Shown here in pieces: positions 19,442 through 28,808 of a stretch of 64,000 nucleotides of DNA. The notes beneath the pieces are model-generated. The model made no database searches. It was not told the DNA's origin and worked only from the letters and a program-made list of their open reading frames with translations. This DNA comes from a virus. Location: the IMG/VR virus record IMGVR_UViG_3300020020_000027, positions 1-64,000 of that record. The stretch is one strand, 5' to 3'. Numbering within the stretch: the first letter of the stretch is position 1; each line of letters begins with the position of its first letter. The translations under genes and the position numbers were made by a program.

Positions 19442-20464
19442 TTGTTGTTTAATCCATATGAAATTAGTGCACTATCGTATTTTGATGCCGGATTCAGTCC
19501 ACTTCCTGCTAATGGGAAACTTCTAGCAGTTAAAGAAGCCTCTGGACGACACCCAATGGCTAACATAGATAAAATAAAATCTTGGATATCTACACACAAA
19601 TCATTCAATGTAGCATTAAGACTCCCACTAAATGTAATAGCACTTGACATAGATGCTTACAAGGGAGACCTTGAAAGATTAAAGAAGACCGAAGATGAAT
19701 TGGGCAAGCTGCCTACTACGTGGAATTCGGACTCCCGTGGAGGACAGGGCGGCAAGGTATTATACCGAATCCCTGAAGCATTAGCATCAAAGAAATGGCT
19801 CAGCAATATCAATGGAATTACCATAATACAACACACCCACCGTTATGTTATGGTTCTTCCATCATATAATAGAGAATCAGAAACCAGATACATGTGGTAT
19901 CAAGGTTTGGGCGGGCAGATAATTCCCGGTTATTACATACCTACGGTTCATGATATTGCTGAATTGCCAATCGAATGGGCGCAGGCACTAAAAAGGGATG
20001 ACCAGATGACTTTCAATTCCAACTCGGAAGTGAATAATCTGGGGCTTGAGATATTCGATGAAGTGCCTCCCTGTAAATACATGACCATATTAATCAGAAT
20101 GTGTAAAGAGAAGTTGTATGAATCTTACGACTTCGGCCTTCATGACACAGGTCTATCGATTCTGGCCTTACTACTGCGCGCTGCCGCCGACGGACACAGC
20201 GGAATATTCGACGCAATAGAAGAAATGTCTCAAGTATATTGTTCTGCATCTCGTCCGAGGGATTTAGCAATTGATTGGGACAACATACTGTCATGGCAAT
20301 TGGCCCAAGTAGACGCAAGAGATATAAGCACAGTTGACTCTTGTGAGCTAAACATTTTTTTAGAAAACCAGATTGAAGCCGAAGTAAGAATGCTTATTGC
20401 GACGGGGATGACCGAGTTTAGAGCAAGAAGGCTACTAAATGGCAGAAGAGGCAGGTTAATGTGA
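19442..20464 (+). CDS. Prim-pol primase/polymerase
   Basis: 340 aa. N-terminal FSPLPANGK, then ALDIDAY (about residue 70, catalytic DxD) and SRGGQGGKVLYRIP with later HTHRYVMVLPS follow the bifunctional primase-polymerase (AEP) pattern of phages and plasmids. The start is a TTG at 19442 or, with better spacing from AGGTGA, TTG at 19445. Its role is primer synthesis for replication. It overlaps the helicase by 4 nt. Confidence 0.75.
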   Translation: MLFNPYEISALSYFDAGFSPLPANGKLLAVKEASGRHPMANIDKIKSWISTHKSFNVALRLPLNVIALDIDAYKGDLERLKKTEDELGKLPTTWNSDSRGGQGGKVLYRIPEALASKKWLSNINGITIIQHTHRYVMVLPSYNRESETRYMWYQGLGGQIIPGYYIPTVHDIAELPIEWAQALKRDDQMTFNSNSEVNNLGLEIFDEVPPCKYMTILIRMCKEKLYESYDFGLHDTGLSILALLLRAAADGHSGIFDAIEEMSQVYCSASRPRDLAIDWDNILSWQLAQVDARDISTVDSCELNIFLENQIEAEVRMLIATGMTEFRARRLLNGRRGRLM

Positions 20465-21714
20465 TTCCTACAGGCGACCAGGAGGAAGCACTAAAACAAA
20501 TACACAAGTGGTTTCACCAAACCACTAATAGGGTATTTAGACTAGGGGGTCTGGCTGGTACCGGGAAAAGCTCACTAATTCCACTGATTCACACATACTT
20601 GGGGATAGAAAGCCGCGAAGTGATATACTCCGCGCCCACCAACAAAGCTACTTTGATCATACAGAACAGACTGAGCCGAACCGGAATTATAGCTAACGCA
20701 CTAACCATACATAAGACCTTCTATATTAAGCAGGAACGCCACTGCGATGACTGCCCACTAAAGGAAACCCTAAAAAACATCTGTCACGGCCGATCAGGTT
20801 ACAACCAATGCGGCTGCTATTTGGACTTCTTGGCCAGAGCCAGCGTAAACACCAACATAAAGCTGATCATTTGCGATGAAAGCTCAATGGTAAATCGTGA
20901 AGTCTATGAAGATTTGATGCACTCATTGCATGAGCGAGTGAAGATATTATTCATTGGAGATCATGGACAACTCGAAGCTATTGATGACGATACAAAAATA
21001 ACCAAAGCTATGGGTAAGTTCGAGCTTATGAAATTCCCAGACTTCACCCTAGTTGAGATACAAAGGCAAGCAAAGGACTCAGCAATAATTCAGCTTGCTT
21101 ACAAAGCAAGGAATGGGTTCGATATTGAAATTGGCGATCATGGTCCGGGAGTGCGGAAAGTCAGCATAACTGGTGATATAGATTTCGATGTCACAGATCC
21201 CGACCTGGTTGGAATAACATACTTCGCCAATGCAGATCCCACAAATCCAAATCATCGAGGAAGAATTTCCGTCACTGACCTCAACAAGATTTGGCGAGCA
21301 AATCTGGGCATAACCAGTCCACATCCTATACTGGGCGAGCGCTTGGTCTGTCGAGACTATATTAGGCGTTTGGGAATCCCTAAAGGTACCATGGGTGTCA
21401 TCCACGACATAAAAAATATCGACAAAGAATCTTATTACGTCAAGCTGGTGCTAGATGATGGTCGCGAATACGAAAGCACCATTTCTTCTGAGCAATTTCA
21501 CCGTAATAAGGCAATCTGGGGAAGACAGCACCTGGATAAATGGGATTTCGGATATGGCCTAACCTGTCACACTGCACAAGGATCGGAATTTGAATCAGTA
21601 GTTATCTTTGAACCATCTAAAGGATTTGCAAATTGGCTAGGAAGACAATCATATAGTAGATGGCTATATACTGCTATAACTAGAGCGAAGCGCAATCTAT
21701 TGCTAGTGGGGTGA
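20461..21714 (+). CDS. RecD/Dda-like superfamily 1B helicase
   Basis: 417 aa, GTG start. Walker A GLAGTGKSS (about residue 29), Walker B CDESSMV (about 139), GDHGQLEAI motif III, and C-terminal HTAQGSEF plus YTAITRAKR motifs. An insert with CDDCPLKE and CGCY may bind zinc. A 5'-3' DNA helicase, probably for replication or recombination, encoded next to the primase. Confidence 0.85.
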   Translation: MIPTGDQEEALKQIHKWFHQTTNRVFRLGGLAGTGKSSLIPLIHTYLGIESREVIYSAPTNKATLIIQNRLSRTGIIANALTIHKTFYIKQERHCDDCPLKETLKNICHGRSGYNQCGCYLDFLARASVNTNIKLIICDESSMVNREVYEDLMHSLHERVKILFIGDHGQLEAIDDDTKITKAMGKFELMKFPDFTLVEIQRQAKDSAIIQLAYKARNGFDIEIGDHGPGVRKVSITGDIDFDVTDPDLVGITYFANADPTNPNHRGRISVTDLNKIWRANLGITSPHPILGERLVCRDYIRRLGIPKGTMGVIHDIKNIDKESYYVKLVLDDGREYESTISSEQFHRNKAIWGRQHLDKWDFGYGLTCHTAQGSEFESVVIFEPSKGFANWLGRQSYSRWLYTAITRAKRNLLLVG

Positions 21715-21717
21715 CTC

Positions 21718-22437
21718 ATGCCCCTACATCACCATTGGCCACCAGGCAAAATACTTCCCATACAAGAACTACTTCCTGAACATCCTAAAGTATCCGATTT
21801 GCCCAAATTACCCGGAAAGATAACTGGCCAGTTTACCTGCCCTGGCCTGCTATACTGCCTGTGGAAGTCGGGTCGGCACGCAGCGATGGTTACTGCGTGT
21901 AATAGATGGTCATGTGGGCGATGCGCAAAAATCAAGATCGACGAAATAACACAAGTTTTTGCGGACGCTACAGTTGACTCGCCAATGGTGTATGATGCAT
22001 TATTTGAACAACACGAACTAAACAAGGTACTTAAACTGTTTAGGAAAAAAGAAATATCCGCCCTTAGCCTCAAGCTTCCCAACGAAACATACATATTGGC
22101 CTCAGACCATGCTGAAGCCAGAACCTGGACAATGACTCCATTAACTCGGGCCAGTGCTATAGCTAAATTACAAACCGTAGATACTACCAGAATTCGACGC
22201 AGAGATTTTATCAATAATTGGCGACCAGAAGCTCTTTACGAACCAAAAAAGGATACCGTGGTATTCTCTACTGTGTTCGCCAACATGGATGATCTGAAAG
22301 AAATTATTAGCGACTATGGCCTTGACATAAATAGCGAATTCATTCCAGGTGATCCACTCGATGCGGTTGAACGATTGACAAAGCTTCGAAAAGACCACAC
22401 TATAGTATTTGATAATGTCGAATACTTAGTCGAGTAG
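21718..22437 (+). CDS. Hypothetical replication-associated protein
   Basis: 239 aa. N-terminal half has TGQFTCPG and ACNRWSCGRCAK, a Cys pattern like that of actinobacterial plasmid Rep proteins, then a helical region. The rest is not recognised. It lies between helicase and HTH genes, so a replication role is likely but unproven. Confidence 0.5.
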   Translation: MPLHHHWPPGKILPIQELLPEHPKVSDLPKLPGKITGQFTCPGLLYCLWKSGRHAAMVTACNRWSCGRCAKIKIDEITQVFADATVDSPMVYDALFEQHELNKVLKLFRKKEISALSLKLPNETYILASDHAEARTWTMTPLTRASAIAKLQTVDTTRIRRRDFINNWRPEALYEPKKDTVVFSTVFANMDDLKEIISDYGLDINSEFIPGDPLDAVERLTKLRKDHTIVFDNVEYLVE

Positions 22438-22445
22438 GTGATATT

Positions 22446-22943
22446 ATGGGCGGTAGAGGTTTAAATAGAAGAGACGACCCCGTAGCCGGAAGAGAGGCTT
22501 CACTACCCGGCGAATATCGTGCTGTCCTGGCCTTAAGGCGCAAAGGAGTTGGCTACGATGATATCGCGGAACAACTTGGCTACGAAAGTAGATTCGAAGT
22601 TATTGATATCTTAAATCGAATCTACCGAAACGTCAAGCCAATCAATGTCGAAGAAGTCCGGGATAGTATTGAATCACAAATAGATGACTTGACTACCGTA
22701 TACATGGAACCAGCCCTTATGGGCAACGATAAGTCAGCTAAATTTGTCTTGGCCGCATTGAAACTTAAAGCTCAAATACGTGGTGCCATTCTACCGCCAC
22801 AAGTCAACGTGCAAATAACCGGACAGAAACCTTGGGAAAAGGTCTATGCCACGACGTTGTCCGATGTGGACGAAAAGGGAAACATCATCGAGGGAGATGT
22901 GATCGAGGATGAGTCAGAATCAAAAGAAGAATATGATTTTTAG
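22446..22943 (+). CDS. Helix-turn-helix protein, possible small terminase
   Basis: 165 aa. GVGYDDIAEQLGYESRFEV (about residues 38-56) is a helix-turn-helix; a helical middle and an acidic tail follow. This size and plan fit phage small terminase subunits, but it is far from the large subunit (53 kb) on the other strand, so a regulator is an equal alternative. Confidence 0.5.
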   Translation: MGGRGLNRRDDPVAGREASLPGEYRAVLALRRKGVGYDDIAEQLGYESRFEVIDILNRIYRNVKPINVEEVRDSIESQIDDLTTVYMEPALMGNDKSAKFVLAALKLKAQIRGAILPPQVNVQITGQKPWEKVYATTLSDVDEKGNIIEGDVIEDESESKEEYDF

Positions 22944-23133
22944 TTACATCGGTTTTGTGTTTAAAGTCATTCTGGTTGGTTTCGCCCGCAACGTGCTGCG
23001 GATTGGTCGCCATGTCGCAGATCATCGGATGCGTGATGGCGCAGTGGTAGCTAGCTTTAACCGTAGTGAGGCTTATCGCAAGCGCTACCAGGGACGACAC
23101 TTTGCTAAGATCTGGAGTCCTCAATGGACTTAG
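22909..23133 (+). CDS. Small basic protein with hydrophobic segment
   Basis: 74 aa. Hydrophobic helix (about residues 10-25), then many Arg/His. It overlaps the previous gene by 35 nt and the next by 10 nt. Function unknown. Confidence 0.5.
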   Translation: MSQNQKKNMIFSYIGFVFKVILVGFARNVLRIGRHVADHRMRDGAVVASFNRSEAYRKRYQGRHFAKIWSPQWT

Positions 23134-23360
23134 TAATAGCCGCGCTACAAAAGCTCCAGCAAACTAGACATGAACGTCTGGATTTGATGCATGAACGTTA
23201 CAGCGGTCAAGATTTCGGTGAATTAACCAACGTAATAGCAGATGTAATCAATCTGCTGGAACAATTTTATGTTTTAGCAACTTTACCAGCCGACGGATTT
23301 GTCTCTATTACTCCGGAGCGTCCAGGTGGACAAGAGGAAACATCCACTAGCGATATGTGA
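23124..23360 (+). CDS. Small helical protein
   Basis: 78 aa, starting MDLVIAALQKLQQTRHER, helical then acidic. It overlaps the polymerase gene start by 35 nt, so it is probably translated with it. Confidence 0.55.
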   Translation: MDLVIAALQKLQQTRHERLDLMHERYSGQDFGELTNVIADVINLLEQFYVLATLPADGFVSITPERPGGQEETSTSDM

Positions 23361-25620
23361 AAATTGCCCTTGGCGTGAAGAGGGTGCCTACGTACCTAGC
23401 CTAATCCCTAAAAGTGAAATAAAGGTTGCTGTTGTAGGTGAAGCTCCAGGTGCCTATGAGGCTAAGACAGGTATTCCTTTTACTGGTCCATCAGGTGAAT
23501 TACTTGACCGAGTAATGGAACATCATGGTTTCAAACGCAAAGAACTTGCCCTGATCAACACGGTTGCCTGCCGACCCCACGGACCCACGGAGAAGCCACC
23601 TAAAGGCGCCATTGCCGCCTGTAGACCGCGTCTGGAGTCGGATCTGAGGCGAGCTGGCGCACCGGTCATCCTCGCGGTAGGCGGCACCAGCGCGCAAGCA
23701 ATTTTGGGTGAAAGCAAACCTATATCAAAGTTAAGAATTGGTCAGTCCAGGGACAGTAGGTTTGGTCCTGTCATCTCAACCTGGCATCCTGCGTTTTGCT
23801 TGCGAACGCCAGATTCATTCCCGTCATTCGTTCATGATACAGGAAAATTAAATGGAAAAGAGCTTGCGCCGTGGGCGCCACCGGAGTACAAGGTCTTTAA
23901 TGATCCGGCTGTGGCGCTGGTCGCTATCCGTAGGCTATTTGGAGTCAAACGTATCGTTATCGATATTGAAGCAGCCTCCGATAAAGATATTGACGATTCG
24001 CACCCAGAAGATTATGACTTACTATGTGTTGGTGTTGCGTACGCCCGGGGACAGGCTGTTATATTTGGCGATCGGGTATTCAAAGACCAAGAGTGCATTG
24101 ATGCTTTCAAAACACTTCTCCAAAACGTTCAAATTGACGGATGGAATCTGAAATTTGACTTACTAGGATTGTCTCCAATCTTTGGGTTGATGAAGGTGGG
24201 ACGTGACGGTATGCTCATGTCCTATACGGTAGACGAGCGTCCTAGGCAGCATGGACTCAAGCACAGATCAGTGGAAGATCTCAACGCACCAAGGTATGAC
24301 GAAGAAATAGCGCAATATACCAAAGGTAAAGACGGAAGTTTCGCTAACATACCTAAAGATCTGCTTTACAAATACAACGCCTATGACGTAGGCGCCACCT
24401 GGGACGAGATGGACTACCTCGACCTGATGATGGGACCACAGCAACACAAGCTACACAAATTCCTGATTGATGCAGTGAACATGCTAATGCACGTAGAACT
24501 ATCCCCATTGCATTTCGATCTACAATATAATGCTGGACTAGAAGAGATATATCTCAGGAAAATAGCAAGCTCACAAGTCGATATTGAGGACCACGTCGGC
24601 TATGAATTGAATCCACGTTCGTGGATGCAAATCATGAAGTATTTTGCCAGTAAAGGCATGACCATACCGACTACGAACCGTGACTTCCTAGTAAAAATAC
24701 GACCACTCTGTGCACTTGAGGTGCAAAAATTCATCGATCTAATTCTCATTAATCGTAACCTGTCAAAAGCATACGGGACATATGTCAAGGGACTGCGGAA
24801 GAAGGTAAAAGATGGGAAGATTAATACTACTTTTTCACTTCACGCCACAACGTCTGGCAGAACTGCTTCTAAGAAACCTAATTTGCAGAACGTCAAGCGG
24901 GATAAACCAATTAGAAATCAATTCACGGCCGGAGAAGGGCTGATACTTGTTCAAGCCGACTATTCTCAAGCGGAAGGCCGGACCATTGCTGATTTGGCTA
25001 AAGATAAATACCTACAGAAGGTATTTTCAGATCCGAAGATTGATATCTTTAATGACATGTGCGATCGCATTTGGTCAGGAGGTTGGGATAAAGAGAACCG
25101 TGTCTCAATCAAGTCTATCTTCTACGGGTATTCATACGGTCGCAAAGCAAAGTCGATTGCTCAAGAGCTCAAGAAACCAGTCGAATATGCCATAGATCTA
25201 ATGAAGGAATTCAAGGCACTCATTCCCGATGTTGTGGCCTGGCAAGCAGCAATCAGGCATGAAGTACTAGAAAAACAAGAACTTTGGACACCATTTGGCC
25301 GTAGACGCAGCTTCCATCTTATTACTAATGAAAATCTAGAAGATGTTATCAATGAAGCGCTGAGTTTCAAACCACAATCAATCGCCTCGGACATATGCTT
25401 GCGTGCGGCTGTAAGACTTCAGCCTCGACTGAAGTCAGAATTCAATGCAGATATTAAACTACTAATCCATGATGCCATTGTTACTGAATGTGCACCGGAA
25501 CATCGAGAAGACGTAATTTCCGTGATGAGTGAAGAAATGGTACGTTCTGGAAGAGAATACACCGATTGGGTGCCATTCAAGGTTGATACATCTTGGGGGT
25601 TTAGACTAGGAGAATTGTGA
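23326..25620 (+). CDS. Uracil-DNA glycosylase fused to DNA polymerase I
   Basis: 764 aa from the GTG at 23326 (GGAG 8 nt upstream). Residues 1-200: family 4/5-type UDG with CENC, GEAPGAYE (residues 38-45), GIPFTGPSGELL, two further Cys for the 4Fe-4S cluster, and the HPAF active-site motif. Residues about 205-360: 3'-5' exonuclease with DIE, NLKFD and YNAYD motifs intact. Residues about 380-764: polymerase A palm with ADYSQAEGR (about 545), KSIFYGYSYGR, and IHDA (about 715; most relatives have HDE). It probably removes uracil while replicating. There is no 5'-3' exonuclease domain. Confidence 0.9.
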   Translation: MDKRKHPLAICENCPWREEGAYVPSLIPKSEIKVAVVGEAPGAYEAKTGIPFTGPSGELLDRVMEHHGFKRKELALINTVACRPHGPTEKPPKGAIAACRPRLESDLRRAGAPVILAVGGTSAQAILGESKPISKLRIGQSRDSRFGPVISTWHPAFCLRTPDSFPSFVHDTGKLNGKELAPWAPPEYKVFNDPAVALVAIRRLFGVKRIVIDIEAASDKDIDDSHPEDYDLLCVGVAYARGQAVIFGDRVFKDQECIDAFKTLLQNVQIDGWNLKFDLLGLSPIFGLMKVGRDGMLMSYTVDERPRQHGLKHRSVEDLNAPRYDEEIAQYTKGKDGSFANIPKDLLYKYNAYDVGATWDEMDYLDLMMGPQQHKLHKFLIDAVNMLMHVELSPLHFDLQYNAGLEEIYLRKIASSQVDIEDHVGYELNPRSWMQIMKYFASKGMTIPTTNRDFLVKIRPLCALEVQKFIDLILINRNLSKAYGTYVKGLRKKVKDGKINTTFSLHATTSGRTASKKPNLQNVKRDKPIRNQFTAGEGLILVQADYSQAEGRTIADLAKDKYLQKVFSDPKIDIFNDMCDRIWSGGWDKENRVSIKSIFYGYSYGRKAKSIAQELKKPVEYAIDLMKEFKALIPDVVAWQAAIRHEVLEKQELWTPFGRRRSFHLITNENLEDVINEALSFKPQSIASDICLRAAVRLQPRLKSEFNADIKLLIHDAIVTECAPEHREDVISVMSEEMVRSGREYTDWVPFKVDTSWGFRLGEL

Positions 25621-25700
25621 GTAAAATATTAATTGGAACATTGATAACTGTTACAATCATACTTTTATGTTTTGGAGCTTTTGAATTATATGGAACTTAA
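25617..25700 (+). CDS. Membrane microprotein
   Basis: 27 aa from a GTG overlapping the polymerase stop, with AGGAG inside the polymerase end at proper distance. Single hydrophobic helix (ILIGTLITVTIILLCFGAF). It overlaps the next gene by 11 nt. Confidence 0.5.
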   Translation: MSKILIGTLITVTIILLCFGAFELYGT

Positions 25701-25902
25701 CGCCTGGGATTACTTTGAAATTCGATTTGATCCGAATCCAAGTGGTACTTACTTAAATGGTTACTGGACATGCTACGCTGAGCCAGGTTACGATGGATCG
25801 GGCTCAAGTCCACTGGAAGCAATGGCCGAATGCATGATTGCCATGTCCAAAGCATTGATAGAACAATCGAATGCAGATAAGAAGAACAAAGAGGCCGAAT
25901 GA
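25690..25902 (+). CDS. Small protein, PII-uptake-like/DUF1874-like layout
   Basis: 70 aa from the ATG at 25690. WDYFEIRFDPNPSG, then GYDGSGSSPLEAMAECMIAM is the strand-helix plan of small phage proteins that include HicB-like folds (a strand, then GSSxxEA helix). No HicA partner is seen. Assignment weak. Confidence 0.5.
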   Translation: MELNAWDYFEIRFDPNPSGTYLNGYWTCYAEPGYDGSGSSPLEAMAECMIAMSKALIEQSNADKKNKEAE

Positions 25903-26180
25903 AGATAGTAAAACCAACTAATCCACCCACTATGGCTGTAATTGTAGATACAGTCATTCATGATGAATTAGTTTTTAACATAACTCCATCACATATCGAG
26001 CATACCCGAATAGATTTAGTTTGGGTTAGTAAGGGTATGGTAGGAGTACTAATTGGCACACCAGAATTAGTGGGAGCTGCCATACCGCCAGCTATCAAGC
26101 CTGGCATGCGAATAGTCGCCAAGATAACTATCCATCCTAGTGTGGTACACATATACGAAGACAACATCGAGGAGATCTGA
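25899..26180 (+). CDS. Beta-rich hypothetical protein
   Basis: 93 aa, valine- and isoleucine-rich with prolines, one small domain without Cys. 4-nt overlap with the gene before, 1 nt with the next. Not recognised. Confidence 0.55.
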   Translation: MKIVKPTNPPTMAVIVDTVIHDELVFNITPSHIEHTRIDLVWVSKGMVGVLIGTPELVGAAIPPAIKPGMRIVAKITIHPSVVHIYEDNIEEI

Positions 26181-26611
26181 TGGAACAGTTAGAACCATAC
26201 AAAACTGAGATAGAATTCGCCGATGTTAAAGTTGAAATTATGTTTGACGGGTTCTGTCTGACAGTAATGTCAGAATCCAAGTACGTTTTCGCTGCATCGG
26301 TTAATGATCCATCTGTGTCCGATCGAGGAAATGCTTGCCTTTTGCTGTTCGATCCGGATGAGTTGGCTACTAGACTAGACGATGAAGAGGAAACATCTGA
26401 CGAATTCTGTTTGGTTCGAGACTTAGATTACTCCATCTGCAATCTTCCTAGAGGACACGAAGGAGTAGTGCATCAAGAGGTACTTGAGGATGGAACGCTG
26501 TGGGCGGAATGGCGCTCAATCACAAAATACAGCGAAACCAACCGAGCAGAAAAGTATCTTACTCCTAGCGAAAGATCACCAAATGTGGTGAAAGATAGTT
26601 TTAATGAATGA
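26180..26611 (+). CDS. Acidic hypothetical protein
   Basis: 143 aa, acidic, with a DDEEETSDE stretch followed by CLVRDLDYSICNLPRGHEG, a pattern (Cys, Cys-Asn-x-Pro-x-GH) reminiscent of small zinc-binding actinobacterial domains. Function unknown. Confidence 0.55.
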   Translation: MEQLEPYKTEIEFADVKVEIMFDGFCLTVMSESKYVFAASVNDPSVSDRGNACLLLFDPDELATRLDDEEETSDEFCLVRDLDYSICNLPRGHEGVVHQEVLEDGTLWAEWRSITKYSETNRAEKYLTPSERSPNVVKDSFNE

Positions 26612-26834
26612 AGAGGAACCAAAGACAAGAAAAAGTGCGGTCTATAACGTTAATGAAGTAATTTTGAACGACTCTGAATCTTGGAAGGACGGAGCTATAA
26701 GGCAGTCAATCCGAGATATTATTGAAGAGTTGGAAGACGTCACTATTTCTGGTTGGTCTAGTTATTTAGATGATGAAATGTCAAAGAAGAAGAAGAAGAA
26801 GAAGAAATCAAGATGGCAGCGCAAAGACAAATGA
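26604..26834 (+). CDS. Small protein with polylysine tail
   Basis: 76 aa, acidic body then eight consecutive Lys encoded by repeated AAG (26782-26806), ending SRWQRKDK. The tail could bind nucleic acid. The run of a single codon is prone to slippage, so length variants are plausible. Confidence 0.55.
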   Translation: MNEEEPKTRKSAVYNVNEVILNDSESWKDGAIRQSIRDIIEELEDVTISGWSSYLDDEMSKKKKKKKKSRWQRKDK

Positions 26835-27178
26835 ACATTGAACTTTGGTATTGTACCTGTATTAAGGGCAAGAATGATGGATTCAAGAATCTTGGGCAGC
26901 AACACTGGGTTCACTCAGTTTGCCTCAAACCAACCTATCTATTTTGGATTAATCAAGTGTTGATTGAAAAGTACTGGAGCGAGCTCGATGAAATCATTGA
27001 GCGAATAATCGACCAAAGCGAACTAGATGATGGCCTAGACAAGGGACGAGCCGAGACGGCTTGTTTATTCATTGCCATGTTACTCCGACCACACAATCCC
27101 AGCGTCAAAGACGTACGTGATATGGCAGTCAAGCGTTATAGGGACAGACATGTCATTAGATCCGGTATTGCAGGCTGA
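26831..27178 (+). CDS. Hypothetical protein
   Basis: 115 aa from the ATG that overlaps the previous stop (ATGA). Helical, with WYCTCIKG and SVCLKP Cys at the start. No family recognised. Confidence 0.55.
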   Translation: MNIELWYCTCIKGKNDGFKNLGQQHWVHSVCLKPTYLFWINQVLIEKYWSELDEIIERIIDQSELDDGLDKGRAETACLFIAMLLRPHNPSVKDVRDMAVKRYRDRHVIRSGIAG

Positions 27179-27344
27179 GAAGTCCTGCCGCAGTTGTCGC
27201 CGTCCAATTTTTTGGTATCCAACAATTGGATGGATACACGATGAATTAATGCAATACGTCAATCAGGAAAATACTTGTGATTCCGCACATCCAGTATCAT
27301 GCGGGTCGCATCGCAGAGGAGCTTGTCCTCATGGATGGACCTGA
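27150..27344 (+). CDS. Small Cys-rich protein
   Basis: 64 aa, MSLDPVLQAEKSCRSCRRP. CRSC, then a CxxxxxxxxxC and CPHGW group resembling zinc-binding short domains of actinobacteria. It overlaps neighbours by 29 and 14 nt. Confidence 0.5.
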   Translation: MSLDPVLQAEKSCRSCRRPIFWYPTIGWIHDELMQYVNQENTCDSAHPVSCGSHRRGACPHGWT

Positions 27345-27462
27345 CTTACGCAAGAAGAAAATAATTCATCGAGTTATCGAACGAATCGATGCAAGAATCT
27401 TAATTCTGGTGGCAATCCGCAACCGTCTGGCCGAGCTGGAGCAAAAAGATCAAGGATCTTGA
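27331..27462 (+). CDS. Helical microprotein
   Basis: 43 aa from the ATG at 27331 (GGAG 11 nt upstream). One long helix, ERIDARILILVAIRNRLAEL, similar in spacing to the first helix of chorismate-mutase-like folds but far too short for an enzyme. Confidence 0.4.
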   Translation: MDGPDLRKKKIIHRVIERIDARILILVAIRNRLAELEQKDQGS

Positions 27463-27523
27463 TTCGGACCCTACCCCTACCCTAGACACGTAGATCAACA
27501 GGGCTCAGATTGGACACAAAACG

Positions 27524-27982
27524 GTGAAGTTAAAATTCGATGTAACAAAAAACTCCCGAATAATGGCTATAGACCCGGGAGTTACTTGCGGTTTTGCTTC
27601 AACTGGTCCGATGATGTCTGATCTTAAGGTTTTCCAGAAAAAATTCATTATGCATGATGACTTCATCGAGGTCATAAACGAATTTTACCCTGACATCCTA
27701 GTCATCGAGAAGTTCGTCATGACACATAGAGATAAAACGGACTTCACAGCAATTGAATACATCGGGTTGGGCAGATGGTTTGCCCAACGTCGAAAAATTC
27801 CATTTGTATTACAAACGCCTGGACTTGGTAAAGGTTACTTTACTAATGATAAACTCAAGCGCTTGGGTGTATACGTGCCGGGTAAGCCCCATGCCATGGA
27901 TGCCACCCGTCATTTGTATCAATTTATGATTCTCAACGAACTCTTTGACCTGACACTACTAAAGGAATCACGTGACAGTTAA
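27524..27982 (+). CDS. RuvC-like Holliday junction resolvase
   Basis: 152 aa, GTG start. RNase H-fold catalytic acidic residues: MAIDPGVT (residue about 16), LVIEKF (about 62) and HAMDATRH (about 124). Length matches phage RuvC-like enzymes. It would resolve replication and recombination intermediates before packaging. Confidence 0.82.
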   Translation: MKLKFDVTKNSRIMAIDPGVTCGFASTGPMMSDLKVFQKKFIMHDDFIEVINEFYPDILVIEKFVMTHRDKTDFTAIEYIGLGRWFAQRRKIPFVLQTPGLGKGYFTNDKLKRLGVYVPGKPHAMDATRHLYQFMILNELFDLTLLKESRDS

Positions 27983-28094
27983 ATTTAGTTTTTCTTTAAG
28001 GTATTTTGTTCTCGGAGCATATCTGGATCGTACCTTAAAGACAGTGCACATATATCCACTACCGTTTGTTAGAATTTCTTTCTCAGACAGATAG
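27972..28094 (+). CDS. Microprotein
   Basis: 40 aa from a GTG with AAAGGA upstream, overlapping the resolvase end by 11 nt. Hydrophobic/aromatic mix (FSFSLRYFVLGAY), basic. Uncertain. Confidence 0.4.
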   Translation: MTVKFSFSLRYFVLGAYLDRTLKTVHIYPLPFVRISFSDR

Positions 28095-28102
28095 GGAATA
28101 AT

Positions 28103-28378
28103 ATGGAAAAAGTTTATCTATTGGGCAGCGAATACAAGGATGACAATCAAAAAGATACGATCATCTATGGAAACATAAACGATGCGATATCTCATGCTAA
28201 GGATTTTATACAAAGAATGTGTAACGCTAAGAGCAAGATAAAGCAACTTGACGTTGATGGGTATGTATACTTTGGCATCAATCTTTCTGAAGGTATTCTA
28301 GTTTACGTGCAAGAGAAGACCATTGTATACACTACATCATCTTCATATTCATTTGGTCCACCAACTTTAGTTGAATAG
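28103..28378 (+). CDS. Hypothetical protein
   Basis: 91 aa, GGGAAT upstream. Small alpha/beta domain with a Tyr/Ser-rich end. The last plus-strand gene before the convergent terminator. Not recognised. Confidence 0.55.
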   Translation: MEKVYLLGSEYKDDNQKDTIIYGNINDAISHAKDFIQRMCNAKSKIKQLDVDGYVYFGINLSEGILVYVQEKTIVYTTSSSYSFGPPTLVE

Positions 28379-28380
28379 AA

Positions 28381-28403
28381 TGGCCGGGCTATATGCCCGG
28401 CCA
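28381..28403. terminator. Convergent bidirectional terminator
   Basis: TGGCCGGGC (28381-28389) pairs perfectly with GCCCGGCCA (28395-28403), 5-nt loop, followed by ATTTTTA on the plus strand. It sits between plus-strand early genes and the end of the minus-strand late module. Confidence 0.8.
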
Positions 28404-28407
28404 ATTT

Positions 28408-28773
28408 TTACTTTGGTCCCAACACACCCGTCTTGTGTGCATCCTCAAATGGTGACACCTGATGTCTCGTCATCAAAGCGAGGAACGACAGCACTAGCAA
28501 GTTGAATGAACCAACTTGTTCTTGGGTCAAATCTAGACCGTATGCGCCTGCCAGAGCTACCGCTGAGGACACAGCGTAAGTGAATACTTGTGGGGCTATG
28601 GGTCGCGTTCTCCATGCCGCGATAGCACCAAAAACAGCACTAATGAACGTTATTATCAGGGCTGCTTGCTCGGGGGAGAGGAAGCCCAAACCGAATGTAA
28701 CAAGAAAATTTATCGCACCTGCTATAACAGCAAACCATAAAGTAAATTCTCTACCTAGTATATTCTTCATCAT
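28408..28773 (-). CDS. Membrane protein, holin candidate
   Basis: 121 aa with three hydrophobic segments (about residues 10-32, 36-54, 65-85) and a polar C-terminus. Placed directly after the endolysin candidate at the end of the late module, the usual holin position. Family not certain. Confidence 0.6.
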   Translation of the reverse strand: MMKNILGREFTLWFAVIAGAINFLVTFGLGFLSPEQAALIITFISAVFGAIAAWRTRPIAPQVFTYAVSSAVALAGAYGLDLTQEQVGSFNLLVLSFLALMTRHQVSPFEDAHKTGVLGPK

Positions 28774-28808
28774 AGTACTTACCCCTTTGTATTATGTTCA
28801 AGTTAATG

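Noticed and set aside
25672-25902. HicB antitoxin
   Set aside because: The strand-helix pattern is loosely similar but there is no HicA toxin gene beside it and key residues are not clear.
27331-27462. Chorismate mutase fragment
   Set aside because: Helix spacing is reminiscent, but 43 residues cannot form the fold and catalytic residues are absent.
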